This document shows, one piece after another, positions 47,995 through 60,199 of a stretch of DNA of 64,000 nucleotides. The notes under the pieces were generated by a model. It was given only the letters and a program-made list of their open reading frames with translations. It searched no databases and had not been told where the DNA came from. Position numbers and translations under genes: made by a program. This stretch comes from Tubulanus polymorphus (Eukaryota > Nemertea > Palaeonemertea > Tubulaniformes > Tubulanidae), in NCBI RefSeq assembly GCF_964204645.1, contig NC_134030.1, positions 17,737,110 to 17,801,109 on the forward strand, read 5' to 3'. Within the stretch, counting starts at the first letter, position 1. Each line of letters begins with the position of its first letter.

Positions 47995-49345
47995 TCACGT
48001 ATGTAGTTTTCATATTTATTAGACTGGTACCCGCTCAATTTATTGGACTAGTACCCGCTATCAGCCAATTGTCTGTATTCTGCCTAACTTCCTCTATTCA
48101 CCAAGTAACTCAATGTCACGTATGTAGTCATCCTCGCTTGCCATAGGTCCGGTATCACTCCCGAACTCGCTTCCACCAGTCCCCTGGCCTCACGAAGCGT
48201 GATTTCATTACTGGCGCTGTTGCGCGTGACGTCATATATCGATTTGCGAAATACTTCCTTGTTCGGTAAAACGTTCGCTGATTGGTCAATTTAACGAGAA
48301 AACCAACAGAAGTCTACTGACGGTTTGTTACAAGCGCTGTGATTGGTACGACCGGATTCTGGTCGGCTAGTAACGACTCCAACGACTCGTGAGGTCAAGG
48401 GGTTCGGGGAACAGCTTTAGTGTAGTGGGTTCGAATCCCTTGACGGCTGAAGATTGTATGTAATTTCTATATTTATTAGACTGGTGCCCGCTCAATTCAT
48501 TGGACTAGTGCCCGCTATCAGCCAATTGTCTGTATTCTGCCTTATTTCCTCTATTCACCACTTAACTCATTGTCACGTATGTAGTTTTCATATTTATTAG
48601 ACTGGTACCTGCTCAATTTATTGGACTAGTACCCGCTATCAGCCAATTGTCTGTTTTCTGCCTTACTTCCTCTATTCACCAAGTAACTCAATGTCACGTA
48701 TGTAGTCATCCTCGCTTGCCATGGGTCCGGTATCACTCCCGAACTCGCTTCCACCAGCCCCCTGGCCTCACGAAGCGTGATTTCATTACTGGCGCTGTTG
48801 CGCGTGACGTCATATATCGATTTGCGAAATACTTCCTTGTTCGGTAAAACGTTCGCTGATTGGTCAATTTAACGAGAAAACCAACAGAAGTCTACTGACG
48901 GTTTGTTACAAGCGCTGTGATTGGTACGACCGGATTCTGGTCGGCTAGTAACGACTCCAACTACTCGTGAGGTCAAGGGGTTCGGGGAACAGCTTTAGTG
49001 TAGTGGGTTCGAATCCCTTGACGGCTGAAGATTGTATGTAGTTTTTATATCTATTAGACTGGTGCCCGCTCAATTCATTGGACTAGTGCCCGCTATCAGC
49101 CAATTGTCTGTATTCTGCCTTACTTCCTCTATTCACCACTTAACTCATTGTCACGTACGTAGTTTTCATATTTATTAGACTGGTGCCCGCTCAATTCATT
49201 GGACTAGTGCCTGCTATCAGCCAATTGTCTGTATTCTGCCTTACTTCCTCTATTCACCACTTAACTCATTGTCACGTATGTAGTTTTCATATTTATTAGA
49301 CTGGTGCCCGCTCAATTTATTGGACAATTGCCCGCTATCAGCAAT
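47995..49345. repeat. higher-order tandem repeat (120-bp and 578-bp units)
   Basis: A basic unit of about 120 bp (ATTAGACTGGTGCCCGCTCA, GGACTAGTGCCCGCTATCAG, CTTCCTCTATTCACCA) occurs six times. Two of the units are followed by a longer insert, giving two copies of a 578-bp repeat (48127 aligns to 48705). The long part contains TAGTGGGTTCGAATCCCTTG, which matches the Pol III B box, within the inverted pair GTCAAGGG / CCCTTGAC. It may have arisen around a tRNA-derived SINE. Confidence 0.85.
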
Positions 49346-49774
49346 TTTTTGTATATCACTACGCGTAACAAATATATATGCATTCTTTTTCAGGTCCCAA
49401 CGGCCTATCTCTTGCCGACACGTACGCCATCTACATTAAGTAGTAGACGTTACCTTTCGCTCATTGTAAAAATTACTTATGTCGAAAACGCTGTTTATTT
49501 TATAAAGCAATGTACGATAATATATTCAAAAAGGAAATACAAGATCGCGTAATTACTGATTCAGAGTGGTCCTGATGTTATATAGATAAGCTGTCCCGTG
49601 CTCGAACCCAATGATTACGGATACTGATTCGGAATCTTACTGATGCTTAAGAAACGCCATAAATATGCCAAGTGAGTAAGGGAAAATTGGGGGTTTCATA
49701 CCGGGGGTATGAGGCATGAGGTAGGTAGGTTTTTGGGTAAGAAATGTTGGGTAAAATATTGGGTAATATTTTTC

Positions 49775-50260
49775 TATATAAATGATGAATGATAATACAC
49801 TTGAAAATCGTGATAGATTGTGCCATTTTTGTAGAAGATTAAAGATGATTAATTATTTTTATAACAACGACGAAAGAGATAAAAATATTAAGTGTAAACT
49901 ATCGTATAGATGAAATTTTTTATATGAAAAGATGTACAGGTTGTGGTGAATTTACAATTTTAAAATTACACAGTCAGTTCCACTGTTTAGATGGTCGGTC
50001 AGGTTATATCAATTAGTGGTTTTTGCTATTGTATTGAAAAATTATTCAGAATTTCATAAAAGAATAGGAACAATTGATGGTTAAGTATGTAAAAGATGTA
50101 AGCGTGAATTGCGAAAAGATGGTAGAGAAAGGAGAAAAGAAGATAAAGAGACAACTAGACATAGTGAGTAGAACTATTTATTTGACACACGGGCTTTCGC
50201 TACGAGTGATGTCCAACTACCCAGAGTTTACGTACATAAAGTACCTTTGTGGGATACTTA
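49775..50260 (+). pseudogene. decayed Cys-pair protein fragments
   Basis: Three short frames in a row each hold a CxxC pair: MNDNTLENRDRLCHFCRRLK (from about 49785), KRCTGCGEF (about 49930) and VCKRCKREL (about 50086), separated by stops and frame changes. The spacing resembles a broken zinc-ribbon or HNH-type protein. The region is as AT-rich as the virus-like block at 23-25 kb. Identity uncertain. Confidence 0.3.
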
Positions 50261-50334
50261 GGGTCTGTTCAGATATTTAACAGCGAAATATTTCGCTGCA
50301 AAGCAGTGAAGAAATATATCTAAAAGGAACTTCA

Positions 50335-50677
50335 AACGCAACACATTAGACAACTTTTAGCACACTTTCAAAAACAGATCGTCCACACTTCACATCTGTT
50401 CAGAACTTCACCTGAAACATTTCTAATTGAAGATGAACTACAAACACCAGACATTAGACATTTTATCAGCTTACTTTCAAAAACTGATCGTCCACACTTC
50501 ACATCTGTTCAGTACTTCACCTGAGACATTATTTAATTGAAAATGAACTACAAACACCAGATATTAGACATTTTATCAGCTTACTTTCAAAAACTGATCG
50601 TCCACACTTCACACGTGTTCAGTACTTCACCTGAGACATTATTTAATTGAAAATGAATTACAAACACCAGATATTAG

Positions 50678-50690
<13 letters not shown>
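50335..50690. repeat. 110-bp tandem repeat, ~3 units
   Basis: Units carry AAACACCAGATATTAGACAT, CTGATCGTCCACACTTCACA and GTACTTCACCTGAGACATT. After the AT run that follows, CTAATATCTGGTG appears in inverted orientation at about 50756, so the array is partly folded back. Confidence 0.85.

Positions 50691-50731
<41 letters not shown>
50682..50731. repeat. (AT)n microsatellite
   Basis: A pure AT run at the centre of the foldback made by the preceding tandem repeat. Confidence 0.9.
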
Positions 50732-50732
<1 letters not shown>

Positions 50733-50759
50733 GTGAAGTGTATATGATGAAATGTCTAA

Positions 50760-52311
50760 TATCTGGTGATCTGGTGCTACACGAAATCTATAGATCTGAG
50801 TTAATAGTTGTTAAGTAATTTATTCTTGCTGGTAACAAACTGGTTATAGCTTTGTTAGTTTTAGTATAGAATGATGAAGGAGGGTGCCCGGTTTGTTCTG
50901 GTATAACAGCAAAAGGTTCACTGGTGTTCCGTCCGTCGTAAATTTGAGTAGTTGTCGCTGAATCAGTGCCAGGGTGTCATTCGAATTTAATAAAGACACA
51001 ACACATATTACAGTCCACCAATCTGAAAATTCTGTGAATTGCTATGAAGTCGATATTCTGTCGTTGGTACTGCATGATTTATAAGAAAAACATTAATATG
51101 CTTCAATCGATATGAACCGGTTAGATTTCTATGCGCTGTTTAAAAAATACACTGGTCGATTCGATTATTTCAGAAATTAAAAATATTTCAACTGCCGAAT
51201 TTAAGCAACGAATTATTAGTTCATGTTCAGTAGAAATATTATCGAGATGCAGACTCGCAGTGTGAGACATGTTCGCTGGTTGGTTCGTTTTTTAATCGTT
51301 TATTAAACTAACTGGTGTCCGAGGCCTCTCATAGGTGACAGCTGGTTAGAAGATATTCAGATATGGCCTCCGAGCAATTTCCATTGATAAACCTGGGTCT
51401 AAGCATTGACGTATAAGATAGAAGTTGATGTGCTACTGCTAGCCTATGAGTTGTAGCGCATAAAAGCGACTGTAAGACCGCTCAAGAGTAAGCTGACGTT
51501 TAGACGTTAGATGTGACTAGTTTGCTATCAGAGGGGTAATTATTTCATTTATTGGACAAATGGTAATATCACATTACATTGATTATTGCCAGCTGCCACG
51601 ATATGCTCCAAGAGTCATGAAGAAGCAGACATCAGATGAGCTCTTTCCTTAACCATGGAAGCAATTAATTATTGACAATTTTCAATAAAACAATCAAACC
51701 ACTACTGAGTCGATGACCTGCGTTACCTCACCCAATCGCCAAATCTCACAATTCCCCGAATTTCTTAAAAATTCGATTTCAAATTTGCAATTCCACATAA
51801 GCTTATCCCAAAAATTCTACATCTTTTTCAGAGGCGTCAAATAATCTATTAAACTTAATTTTCTTGTATAATTCTTAACTATCGACGTTAGTGACTACGG
51901 TTGTATTGAAAATGGGCCCATAATTAACAAGCCTTTGCTGTCGTCTATTATCAACTCAAGAGGCCCGTTTATTTCGTTAACCATCATATCCACAATAACT
52001 TCTACCGCTTTATTCCAAAAAAGGTAAATCAAAACAACCCGAGCATCGAAATGCATGTACTCAAACCAGGTAACCGTGTTGGTTATTCTACTGTGCATCT
52101 TCTTCATGGTTACAACATTCCCGGCTGCTTCCCTTTTGTCGGAATAATTCCGCTCAACCGGTAGCTAGACGGTCGTTTAGAAAAATTAATTATCAGTACC
52201 GTACCCTGTCCTCTTGTTAATTAATCGAATCAATTAAGGAATCTTTATCCGCTAAATTAGACTATTAACCCTTCGTCTTTCTTTCTTCGTTTCTGATTAG
52301 TAAAAAAGTAT
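50760..52311. other. no gene seen
   Basis: Ordinary AT-rich sequence with no repeat or domain recognised. The short minus-strand frame at 51895-52107 has no supporting features. Confidence 0.45.
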
Positions 52312-54799
52312 CATTTCTAAATGTTTGATCGTACGGAACATTCAATTCAATTATGCTGACGACTTCGAAAAAATTCCATTCGTTCATCGCCCTGGAACTG
52401 TTAAACTTCTATTCATTGATGATCTAAGAATATTTCTTTAACCGTCGAAAGTTTGCAGAGGTCTTACACTTCCATTCATATCTTGTTTGAGAGTGATGTT
52501 ACATTGCGTGATTTCATTCAGTACTAATTCACTGCTTTTGCATTCACCGGTTGAGCTCGATTGTCAGAGATGAACAATTTTAAGATCTGATATACAGCAA
52601 TATTCTTGTGGCCGTTTAAGACGATTCTTTTTCGAAAATCAAATTTTGATATTATTTTCTGATTCCTTTGCCCGTCATCAGACACATGGGCTCACCGGTT
52701 TCTCATGCTACTCTATTCATTTGAGTTAAACCTATAGAGTCATCGCTAACTTGATCACGCATAAAACAAAAATTAAATCTGAGTGTATTATGATATCTGA
52801 GATCAAGGGTTAGGTCAAGGCATAGTATGGACCATTCAATTTTGAACTTGTGCCCCTCCATATCGCACAGTCAACTGAATACGACTGTGTTTGTTCGTCG
52901 CGCTCTATCATAATCTTAATTTTTTTGTGGATGAATCTGTCAGTTAAACGACCGATAGACGAAATTCTGTGGAATTATCCTCTACATTCGTAGAATTTCC
53001 TCTCCTGAACTCATTTAATGGGGAACCATTTTTCTTTAATATCTTAACTTTTATTTATCCATGACAAGTACCATGGAAACACGTCCACCTACAACGAGCT
53101 AACGCAGTGGAATATACTAAATTTCAGAGAATTTAAATATACAATGCACTAATGCAGATTTTACCGTGACCAACTGATGTGACCCATGAACAATCGGTGT
53201 GACCAGTGGTCAACAAACTGTAAAGTTCACAGCAGTTTAACAGTTTTCCACAAATGCATTTAGCTCATTTATCGTAAACATCATACTTTTTTTAAGTACC
53301 CCTTAGAAACAAAACCAACACATTACTATCTGCGGACAATCGCCTGCAAAATACCAGTCCGTCGATATTTTTCGTAACCCAAATTTTGGCAATGATTATT
53401 TTGATAAGGTGCTGCATTCATTCTACAGTGTTTGTGTGAGCCCCGTATGACTCGGTCCTTAAAAATTGACTTTTTGGTTCGCAGTAAAATGCCCAAAACC
53501 TTCGCTACCTATCGTGTCATAAACACATCAACAATCGGAAATTCAGAAAGTGCCACTTCAACCCACATTTGCAGCACATTTAGTAGGTTTTCAAGCCCGT
53601 AGCCAGTGTGGGGGGGGGGGGGGGGGTCGTTTCGAACGAACGCCCCTTTTTAGAAAGTTCCCTTTATGATTTAAGCCTATGTAAAAGGTTCAGAGGCATC
53701 ACTTGTTATGTTCAGTGTAGGCCACATATGCTACCAGCGACTCAGCTGGCAGTCCGTTGTTTACAATGTTTACATAAACACACGTGGCTGACACTAGGCT
53801 CACACAGTAACACAGTTGACAAATAAAAAAAAAACATTTTTCATTTCTTTGATAACATTTTCATCATAGTATTCTTTTAAATTACATTTCTGAGATTCTA
53901 TAGATGTTTTTTTAATGAAAATTGCTCCAATAATTACACATTTATACAAACAATTATTTTCAAATTCACTGAGTAACCTAACGTCGGCGTAACAACTAAC
54001 GTACATGCAATGTTCAATGAGGCAGGAAAGATTAACCTTCTTGGCCCTCAATGCGCATACATTACGTTAAGGATACTGTGAGGAAAATATTCGCGGGTTA
54101 ACACCCAAGACGAATAGTTTGCAAACATTTAAATTGAACTATTAAACATCCAGAGAGGCCCGTACCCGTGGAAGCGTTGGGTGCGAACGCACCACCCTCT
54201 CCCATAAAATCTGTCAAAGAAAATTTCTTAGACTTGACATCACGTCTCGCACTTGCTCACATTCATATAACTATGATATAGATATAGACTGTTATCAAAA
54301 AATTTGCGTGTCTCAATAAACGAAGGATGAGAATCCAGTACATGTTGTTGGATTAATAGACCTAATAAAAACTTATTCTGAAAATGTTTCGAGGATTAAT
54401 TCAGTGACATTTTTTCAGTAACGTTTTTATTTGAAATATTCACTAAAATTTGGCCAGAAATGCATCTAAAACATTTCCCTTTTCAAGATTTTTTTGGGGG
54501 TGGAACCCCAAATCCCCCTCGTGGGGCTTCGCGTCTGCGGCGTTCGCAGTCGCCATCCAACGCAATCAAATAAGTTCCACCCAACTCTCTAAATTCGATT
54601 CCAACCAAAAGAGAGGCTGCGTACGGGCCTGTTACTACATAAGTTAGTTGTGAATAAATTATATTCTTACTTTTCAAATGATTATACTGAAATTCATTTG
54701 TTGTGTTCGTATTGTTTGTGGAATAGCTACATAATTCTGTATTAAGCCGCTCGCTTTCCTGAAAAAAAAAACATGCAAAAGTGCCTTTTTTAAAAATTC

Positions 54800-55085
54800 T
54801 AGATCACCCCTTTCAAAATCCTGGCTACGGGCTTGGTTTTAATGTTTTTCATATGGAACAGTAACAACCAGTCGATGGGGACAGCGTTCAATAGCACCGG
54901 AAACCCTCCAACAAACCATTTACTTTTCCGACGTTCGCCGCGTTTATAATTTCTCTTTTCAAATTTTGATTCGTCGATTTCCACCGTTTCGCCAACCCCG
55001 CCGATATTTTCAGACGTATCGATAACCGTGGAATAGCACACCACTCCACATAAACTACCCTTGTCGTCCAGCGTGTGATCCAAGC
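54800..55085 (-). pseudogene. Merlin/IS1595-like transposase fragment
   Basis: From about 55083 downward the frame reads GGVGETVEIDESKFEKR, then NYKRGERRKSKWFVGG. This matches the first catalytic block of ISXO2-like DDE transposases found in Merlin elements (GGxGxxVEIDESKFGKRKYNRG, then WVFGG). The Asp in EIDES is the expected first catalytic residue. Only this central segment is present; the later D and E blocks and terminal repeats are missing, so it is a dead fragment. Confidence 0.8.
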
Positions 55086-55443
55086 CCAGTTTGCGTTCAT
55101 GTTTGTAACAGACGTTTTATACCGACAGGTCTTTGTGACCAAACAGATGGCCACCTCGACCGAATGGGTGCGAGCGATTTATTTGTTCCTGTTTAAACTT
55201 TATAACTTTTATTCATCGATTATAACCAAAACTTGGATTACGGTTGCAACAGAATGGATAATATAATTCGTCGAAATCGTTTTCTAAATATCGTTTTCAA
55301 AGATTCAATTCATATTATGGAAAAGACGGATCTGCACGGGGTGGAATCCGCGTTAAGTCCATGATATCCCTGGAAGTAAACAAAATGATGTCATTATTAT
55401 ATAATGTATAATATAATTAATATGAAAAAGTCAACCAACTTAC

Positions 55444-55705
55444 TGGCACGCAGTATCCCCCAGTCACATTGGCAGCATATTTTGTTACCACCGTTCGCCG
55501 CATTTTATCGTTGGCGCAATAGGCGTATCCGCTCGGGAATAGGCGCGAACGTTCAGGGCAACTGTCTTCACAAGTATAACTATAATCAGGATGGATGCCA
55601 GCATTTAACGATCTCTTCTTTGCCCACTTGCATTCAACATCGCAATATAGACAATAGCAATGACTGACCAAAGCAGTGAATACCAACAACCCGATCACGC
55701 AAAAA
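55444..55705 (-). CDS. exon of a small secreted Cys-rich protein
   Basis: A TATATCACAG acceptor and a CCA/GTAAGT donor bound an 87-codon open segment. It begins with a signal-peptide-like stretch (FCVIGLLVFTALVSHCYC) and has eight further cysteines in CxxxC and CxxxxC spacing up to GGYCVP. No ATG lies in this exon, so the start codon must be in an upstream exon not identified, or the first GTG is not the true start. The Cys pattern resembles small extracellular domains, but I cannot place the family. Block A lacks this exon. Confidence 0.5.
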
Positions 55706-56993
55706 CTGTGATATACGTTGTGGGTATAGTGTAGACTGTGCGTTATGTAAAGTGTAGACTCGACATCAACTCAAGAGTATTATTTGAAAAGAAAAAAAGG
55801 AAACAGTTGAGATTTTGGGAGAGAGCAGTTTGATTTGTAGTCGGTGGTTAGAGTTACGTAATTCATAGGGTCGCTGAGACATCGCATTTAAATCTATGTT
55901 TGATGTGAAAAACCGATTTTGGTGTTCACCATCGAACCAGTAAACCTTTTGTGAGCTCGATGATCATTTTATGATCATTGCGGAGCGGTGGTTGAAGTTT
56001 TTGTTTAAATTTATTACAGGGATCGCAAAAAAGGCTATAATTATACAAAGATTAAAAGTGAAAGAGAAAATCAAAACTAAATTAAAACTAACAAAAAAGT
56101 GAAATTTACAATTTTTCAACAGCCACGAGAAAACTGATTGATGATGATTAATCAAATTGAAAAACTAAATCAAAATTTACCGAAATGAAAGTTAATTTTA
56201 CTTACGCGTTGATAAATTATGAAGCAACAATTTCTCGACTTATGTTGTAGCTATCAGAAATCACAGCTATAACTGATGGGAATTTTACCCGTATTTCTCT
56301 CGAGCGGGAAAGCACATGCTCCTGCGCAGAAATCCACCTGTTTGCAAGTGGCTTCGGCGAAATTTTTATTCCGGATTTATTTTTGAAACACAATATCGAA
56401 TCTGCTTGCTGCATTCGATATACACGTATGCTCGGTAAAGAACAGCCGTTGTAATTAATGAAGCATAATCCCAGGAATTAATACGACTTGGAGATCATCT
56501 CTCAGGGCTCTTGGGTGGCAGGGTCTAGTGGCAGGAATGCGCCTCGGTAGTCTCATAGTGCTGTTTATTTGAGATTGGTAAAATTCTGCCCCGAGTCGGT
56601 GGCAAAAATGAGTAACAGTTTGTGAATGATAAGACTGGCTCCTACTGCGGTAAATTGAGACTGGTAAAATGTTGGTTTTCAAATACCACCAAGTGATAAT
56701 TTTCTGAAATTTGGATCTGGTAAAATACCTATAAACTGAGTAGGGTTTCAGAATGCAGTAGAATTTTTCTCTTACCGCAGTAAAACGCTCTATTTTCAAA
56801 ATGCACAAGAATGTAACAATATCGTAGAATGATATGCAGTATGCCTATACTGGTAAAGGTAGATCAGTATAGCAATATCAAACACAGTGGGGAACCATTC
56901 GTTTGTGTTTGACGTCAACTCGGCTCATGAAGGTAGTACGAATGTAGAAAACCATCGAGCTTTGTTAGAAACAGAATAAACATGAGATGTTCT

Positions 56994-57392
56994 TCATTGA
57001 TAAAAGCAAATTCTACAAATTATTTTTGAAATTTCAAAACTTTTAACTAATTCGTCAATTAGATGATATGCTTGAGCGTATAGATCAGTAGGCCTATACT
57101 GGTAGATCAGTATAGCAAACACGGTGAAAATCCACCTGCTTGTGATTGACGTTAACGCAGCGCTTCCGTTACTATTCAGATGTAGAACATTAACGGGCGT
57201 ACGTATGCATGTATATAGGAAAGTATTGATGAAACAACCCAGCGATTGTTGCGATTTTATCGTATATGAACTTGCGGCACTATTACATACTGTACAATCT
57301 GCGATATCCCCGCACGGTAAGAAATGGAAAACGACGAGCTTTGTTGAAAGCAAAATGAACATAAGAAGTATTACGTAATTGATAAGAGGCAT
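56994..57392 (-). CDS. hypothetical secreted protein, weak
   Basis: From ATG 57392 the frame encodes 132 residues with a hydrophobic leader (MPLINYVILLMFILLSTKLV) and a CGDIADCTVC cluster. The underlying DNA is a degenerate repeat of neighbouring sequence (57090-57370 resembles 56840-57010), and part is antisense to repeats in block A. It may be chance. Confidence 0.2.
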   Translation of the reverse strand: MPLINYVILLMFILLSTKLVVFHFLPCGDIADCTVCNSAASSYTIKSQQSLGCFINTFLYTCIRTPVNVLHLNSNGSAALTSITSRWIFTVFAILIYQYRPTDLYAQAYHLIDELVKSFEISKIICRICFYQ

Positions 57393-57399
57393 TGATATC

Positions 57400-58500
57400 A
57401 ATGACAGATGAAACTGTAGTGATAAGACTACATGGTAGTTGAAACAAATTTTGGGAAAAGTTTGGCTGAAAAATCGCGAGATATCCTCGGAAGATATGAT
57501 AGGCCAAAACGCACTGAGAACAGGTGACCAGAACATTTAGAGTTATTGCGTTTCAAGAGCAGTGTGAATGGTTTTTAGGAACATTGATATTTTGATTGAG
57601 TTTTCTTATTCGGGGAAATTTCAAAAAGGAAACATCGCTTTCAACTGATTTCGAAAGCAACGCCTCGAAGCGCATTAAATGACGAAATTATTGGACACTA
57701 TGATCATTCGTATGATATATTGAATTTGGTTAAGCCTTTTCCAATTTTTACGTTTAGAGTCAGAATAAGATTTATTATTTCTGTTCTGTGACTAAATGCT
57801 TTTTGCAGCAGATAGAAACTTGAAATGAGAACTAAAGTTAGCGATAAACTACGGTCACCGCTGCCGCTAGAAGTTCGATTATTTGTAGATATGGATTTTC
57901 TCGCTGCTCTTGCGCTTCTTAACGTGAAAATCAATCGATTGTTATTAGAACCACTATCAATGTCGAGATTATAGTAAATATAGGAGCGCGGATAAAATAA
58001 TGAAAGTATTTCAGATATCTGTTTTTACCGAATGGATTAAATTTTTGAGTCCACCTTTCGTGTCCAGTTCACTGGTTAATGGAACGACGAGTATAAGACT
58101 TGAAAAACTTATATATATATATATATATTTAACTTTTATGTGTAACTTTTATTCATACTTATAATCCGCATTGCTTTCAGCGGCCAAACAACAACGATAT
58201 ATCTGTCTATAGCTAGTAATAATGTCATAAGATCACTGATACTTGAAAGAAATATTCGAACGTTGTTCATGAATACATGCAATTCATAACATTGTTCATT
58301 TCAGAAGTCATTTCCAGTAACAGCGCGTGGCTGTCGGGCGATTACTGAATGTCAAATAATGGCGATAAAACACACGAATAAATATGTCCGTAACAGATGC
58401 TTAATTTCCGACACTATATGTATTAAAATCAAAGAATGTTTGACCACCTTACAGCACACAGTCAAATGTGCACTGAAGTAGAGGCCCAAGTCGGATATAA
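57400..58500. other. no gene; short (AT) run at 58106
   Basis: No domain is seen. The frame at 57704-57934 (minus) is not supported. Confidence 0.4.
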
Positions 58501-58544
58501 TATAGTATAGTGCCTTGGCGTAGAGTTAAAAAGTTGTGCGGTTA

Positions 58545-58958
58545 ATGTATCAGCACGTTAATAAATTGGCGCATGAATACATTGATAATTGGGTATTAAT
58601 GCGCGGCAAAGGAACAGTTCATGTACAGGTTGACCGACGACTAGAGATAGATTTCAGATTATCTCCTGGCGCTCATTCAGTGACAACTGTTCACATTTAT
58701 GACGGATGGAACACCACTGTGAACCTCTGTTATACCAGAACAAACCGGGCATCATTTTATACTAAAACAAACATAGGCATCATCAGTTTGCTACAAAAAC
58801 TAATAGTTAGCTCAGAACTATCAGTTCAGGTATATAAAATATCTGATTGGAACGTCTCTAATCCGTTAATTCAAATCTCTAATAACGGGTCAGTAGCGCT
58901 CATTCCTGATGACAACAGTTTACACGTAATAACTCGATCAAAACACTTACACTTCTGA
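58545..58958 (+). CDS. hypothetical protein or exon, unrecognised
   Basis: An ATG-initiated frame of 137 codons with balanced composition and alternating hydrophobic patterns typical of beta-rich domains (GTVHVQVDRRLEIDFRL, SVTTVHIYDGWNTTVNLCY), plus N-x-T/S sites. No introns or domains are evident. It ends in TGA a few bases before a palindrome. The next frame may belong to the same ancestral unit. Confidence 0.4.
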   Translation: MYQHVNKLAHEYIDNWVLMRGKGTVHVQVDRRLEIDFRLSPGAHSVTTVHIYDGWNTTVNLCYTRTNRASFYTKTNIGIISLLQKLIVSSELSVQVYKISDWNVSNPLIQISNNGSVALIPDDNSLHVITRSKHLHF

Positions 58959-58965
58959 TCTATCC

Positions 58966-59011
58966 ATGGACGTATAAACTAGATTATAGTTTCTAGTTTA
59001 TACGTCCATGG
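58966..59011. repeat. near-perfect palindrome between two ORFs
   Basis: CATGGACGTATAAACTAGA and TCTAGTTTATACGTCCATG face each other with a short centre. TCTATC lies just outside both ends. It could be a tiny palindromic insertion or a strong hairpin. Confidence 0.8.
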
Positions 59012-59286
59012 TCTATCACAGAGTGCAGTTGTTACAGTACCTCGCCTTCAACTGGACACGTGATCTCAGCACATCCGGTGACGCCATTGGTGTATATAAA
59101 CTAGAATGGTTACGCGCTGTAGGTACTGATATTTTACTCGGTTACAACTACCTGGAATCACTGAGTGTTAAATCTGACGACTTTCTCGTCATACTGTGCG
59201 TTTTAATAAAACCATGTGATTTACAATCGAACGTAAAATTCGAATTTGAAGTGAAAGCTATATCTAAACGATGCGGTCCAACTTGG
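59008..59286 (+). CDS. hypothetical exon after palindrome
   Basis: Open from an ATG inside the palindrome's right arm to a GTGAGT donor at 59287. The text (YLAFNWTRDLSTSGDAIGVY, VKFEFEVKAISKRCGPTW) looks like genuine coding sequence with a beta-rich, extracellular character. The frame differs from the preceding ORF. It could be an exon whose true acceptor lies near 59030, or the second half of a broken gene. Confidence 0.35.
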
Positions 59287-59299
59287 GTGAGTAAATAAT

Positions 59300-59998
59300 A
59301 GCTCCATCTAAACTTTGGTTTACCTATGCAAACGGTTGAAGCAGTTTTCACTGAAAATGAATAGAGTACCGGTGTGTCAACATAGCACAAACATTGGCTG
59401 TTGAACAAATAGTGTTGATTTTTGGTGTCATGGTTTGGCATAGTGAGTTCTTGAGCCCACAGAAATTTCATAATGATCGGGTTATTTTTAAGGGACTTAT
59501 TCTTGAAAAACACGCAAAAACCCTGCTTTTTAGCACTAAGTAATGGCACGTTTTTGCAAATGACAATTTGCATACTTGGAAATGAAATATATAAAAGTTA
59601 ATCCTCCCTGGACGTTTTGCCTTTTTTGTGCGACTCATCTCAATGTACTTTTCGACCTACAGGCCTTCACTTTATAAACCCCCCAAACTTTCTCGCTTCT
59701 ATTTATCTGAAATGACCTTGTTACCTGAGCTAGAATGAATGTGATTGTCTGTTTGTGGGATATACGGGAAATGCCGGGAATTTCGGTGCTTCTGATGTAA
59801 TTGGGAAAGCCCCATGTGGAACTCGCTGAAGCAAAATGGCGAGCATTCCATTCGACTAGGTATCGTATGTTGGCTTATAATTTGTTCGGTGTTACGATTA
59901 TAGCCGAGTAGGCTATTCCATTCATTATCCAAACTTGCAAATACGATGATACCAATCGAGTTTTGGCTTAGATATATCCTGTCAATGCCTTAAAGACC
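59300..59998. other. no firm gene; possible small second exon
   Basis: On the minus strand 59946-59710 is open, between a TTTGCAAG acceptor and a CTCAG/GTAACA donor, in the phase needed to continue the exon at 60196-60006 across a 59-nt gap. The gap is short for an intron, so I do not claim it. A 45-bp phrase (GAATGTGATTGTCTGTTT) here recurs at 60303. Confidence 0.25.
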
Positions 59999-60005
59999 TG
60001 CTTAC

Positions 60006-60196
60006 CCGTACGGTTTAACCGCGGCCGTCGGTCGGCTTTTTGGTTTACCTTTGTCAGCAGTATAAGGTTGGCATTGAGCCAATTCATGTAAAATTGCGGT
60101 TCGTTTTTTTATGTGAGCATTTTTTTCATTGGTTCTCGGGTTAAACGACGTATAATCGATGCGATTGAAGACATGACGAACCTCCGTCGATGACAT
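60006..60196 (-). CDS. first coding exon of an unrecognised gene
   Basis: ATG at 60196 in good initiation context (GACCATGTC) opens 63 codons plus two bases to a strong GTAAGC donor at 60005. The peptide begins MSSTEVRHVFNRIDYTSF and includes KKRTAILHELAQCQPYTADK. It is soluble and basic with no low-complexity bias, and its base composition is higher in GC than the flanks, as expected of a conserved exon. I do not recognise the family. Later exons are not found with confidence. Confidence 0.5.
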
Positions 60197-60199
60197 GGT

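Larger units (their letters stand above)
52312..57085. repeat. paralogous block B
   Basis: Counterpart of block A (39708-41999) but expanded. About 1.5 kb of extra sequence sits at 52391-53906. Another 1.2 kb at about 54590-55777 holds the Merlin-like fragment and the Cys-rich exon. A poly-G run is at 53610-53626. Confidence 0.8.

Noticed and set aside
48384-48445. tRNA gene at GGTTCGAATCC (also at ~49006)
   Set aside because: The B box is good, but no acceptor stem or cloverleaf forms and the A box is poor; more likely a SINE relic inside the satellite.
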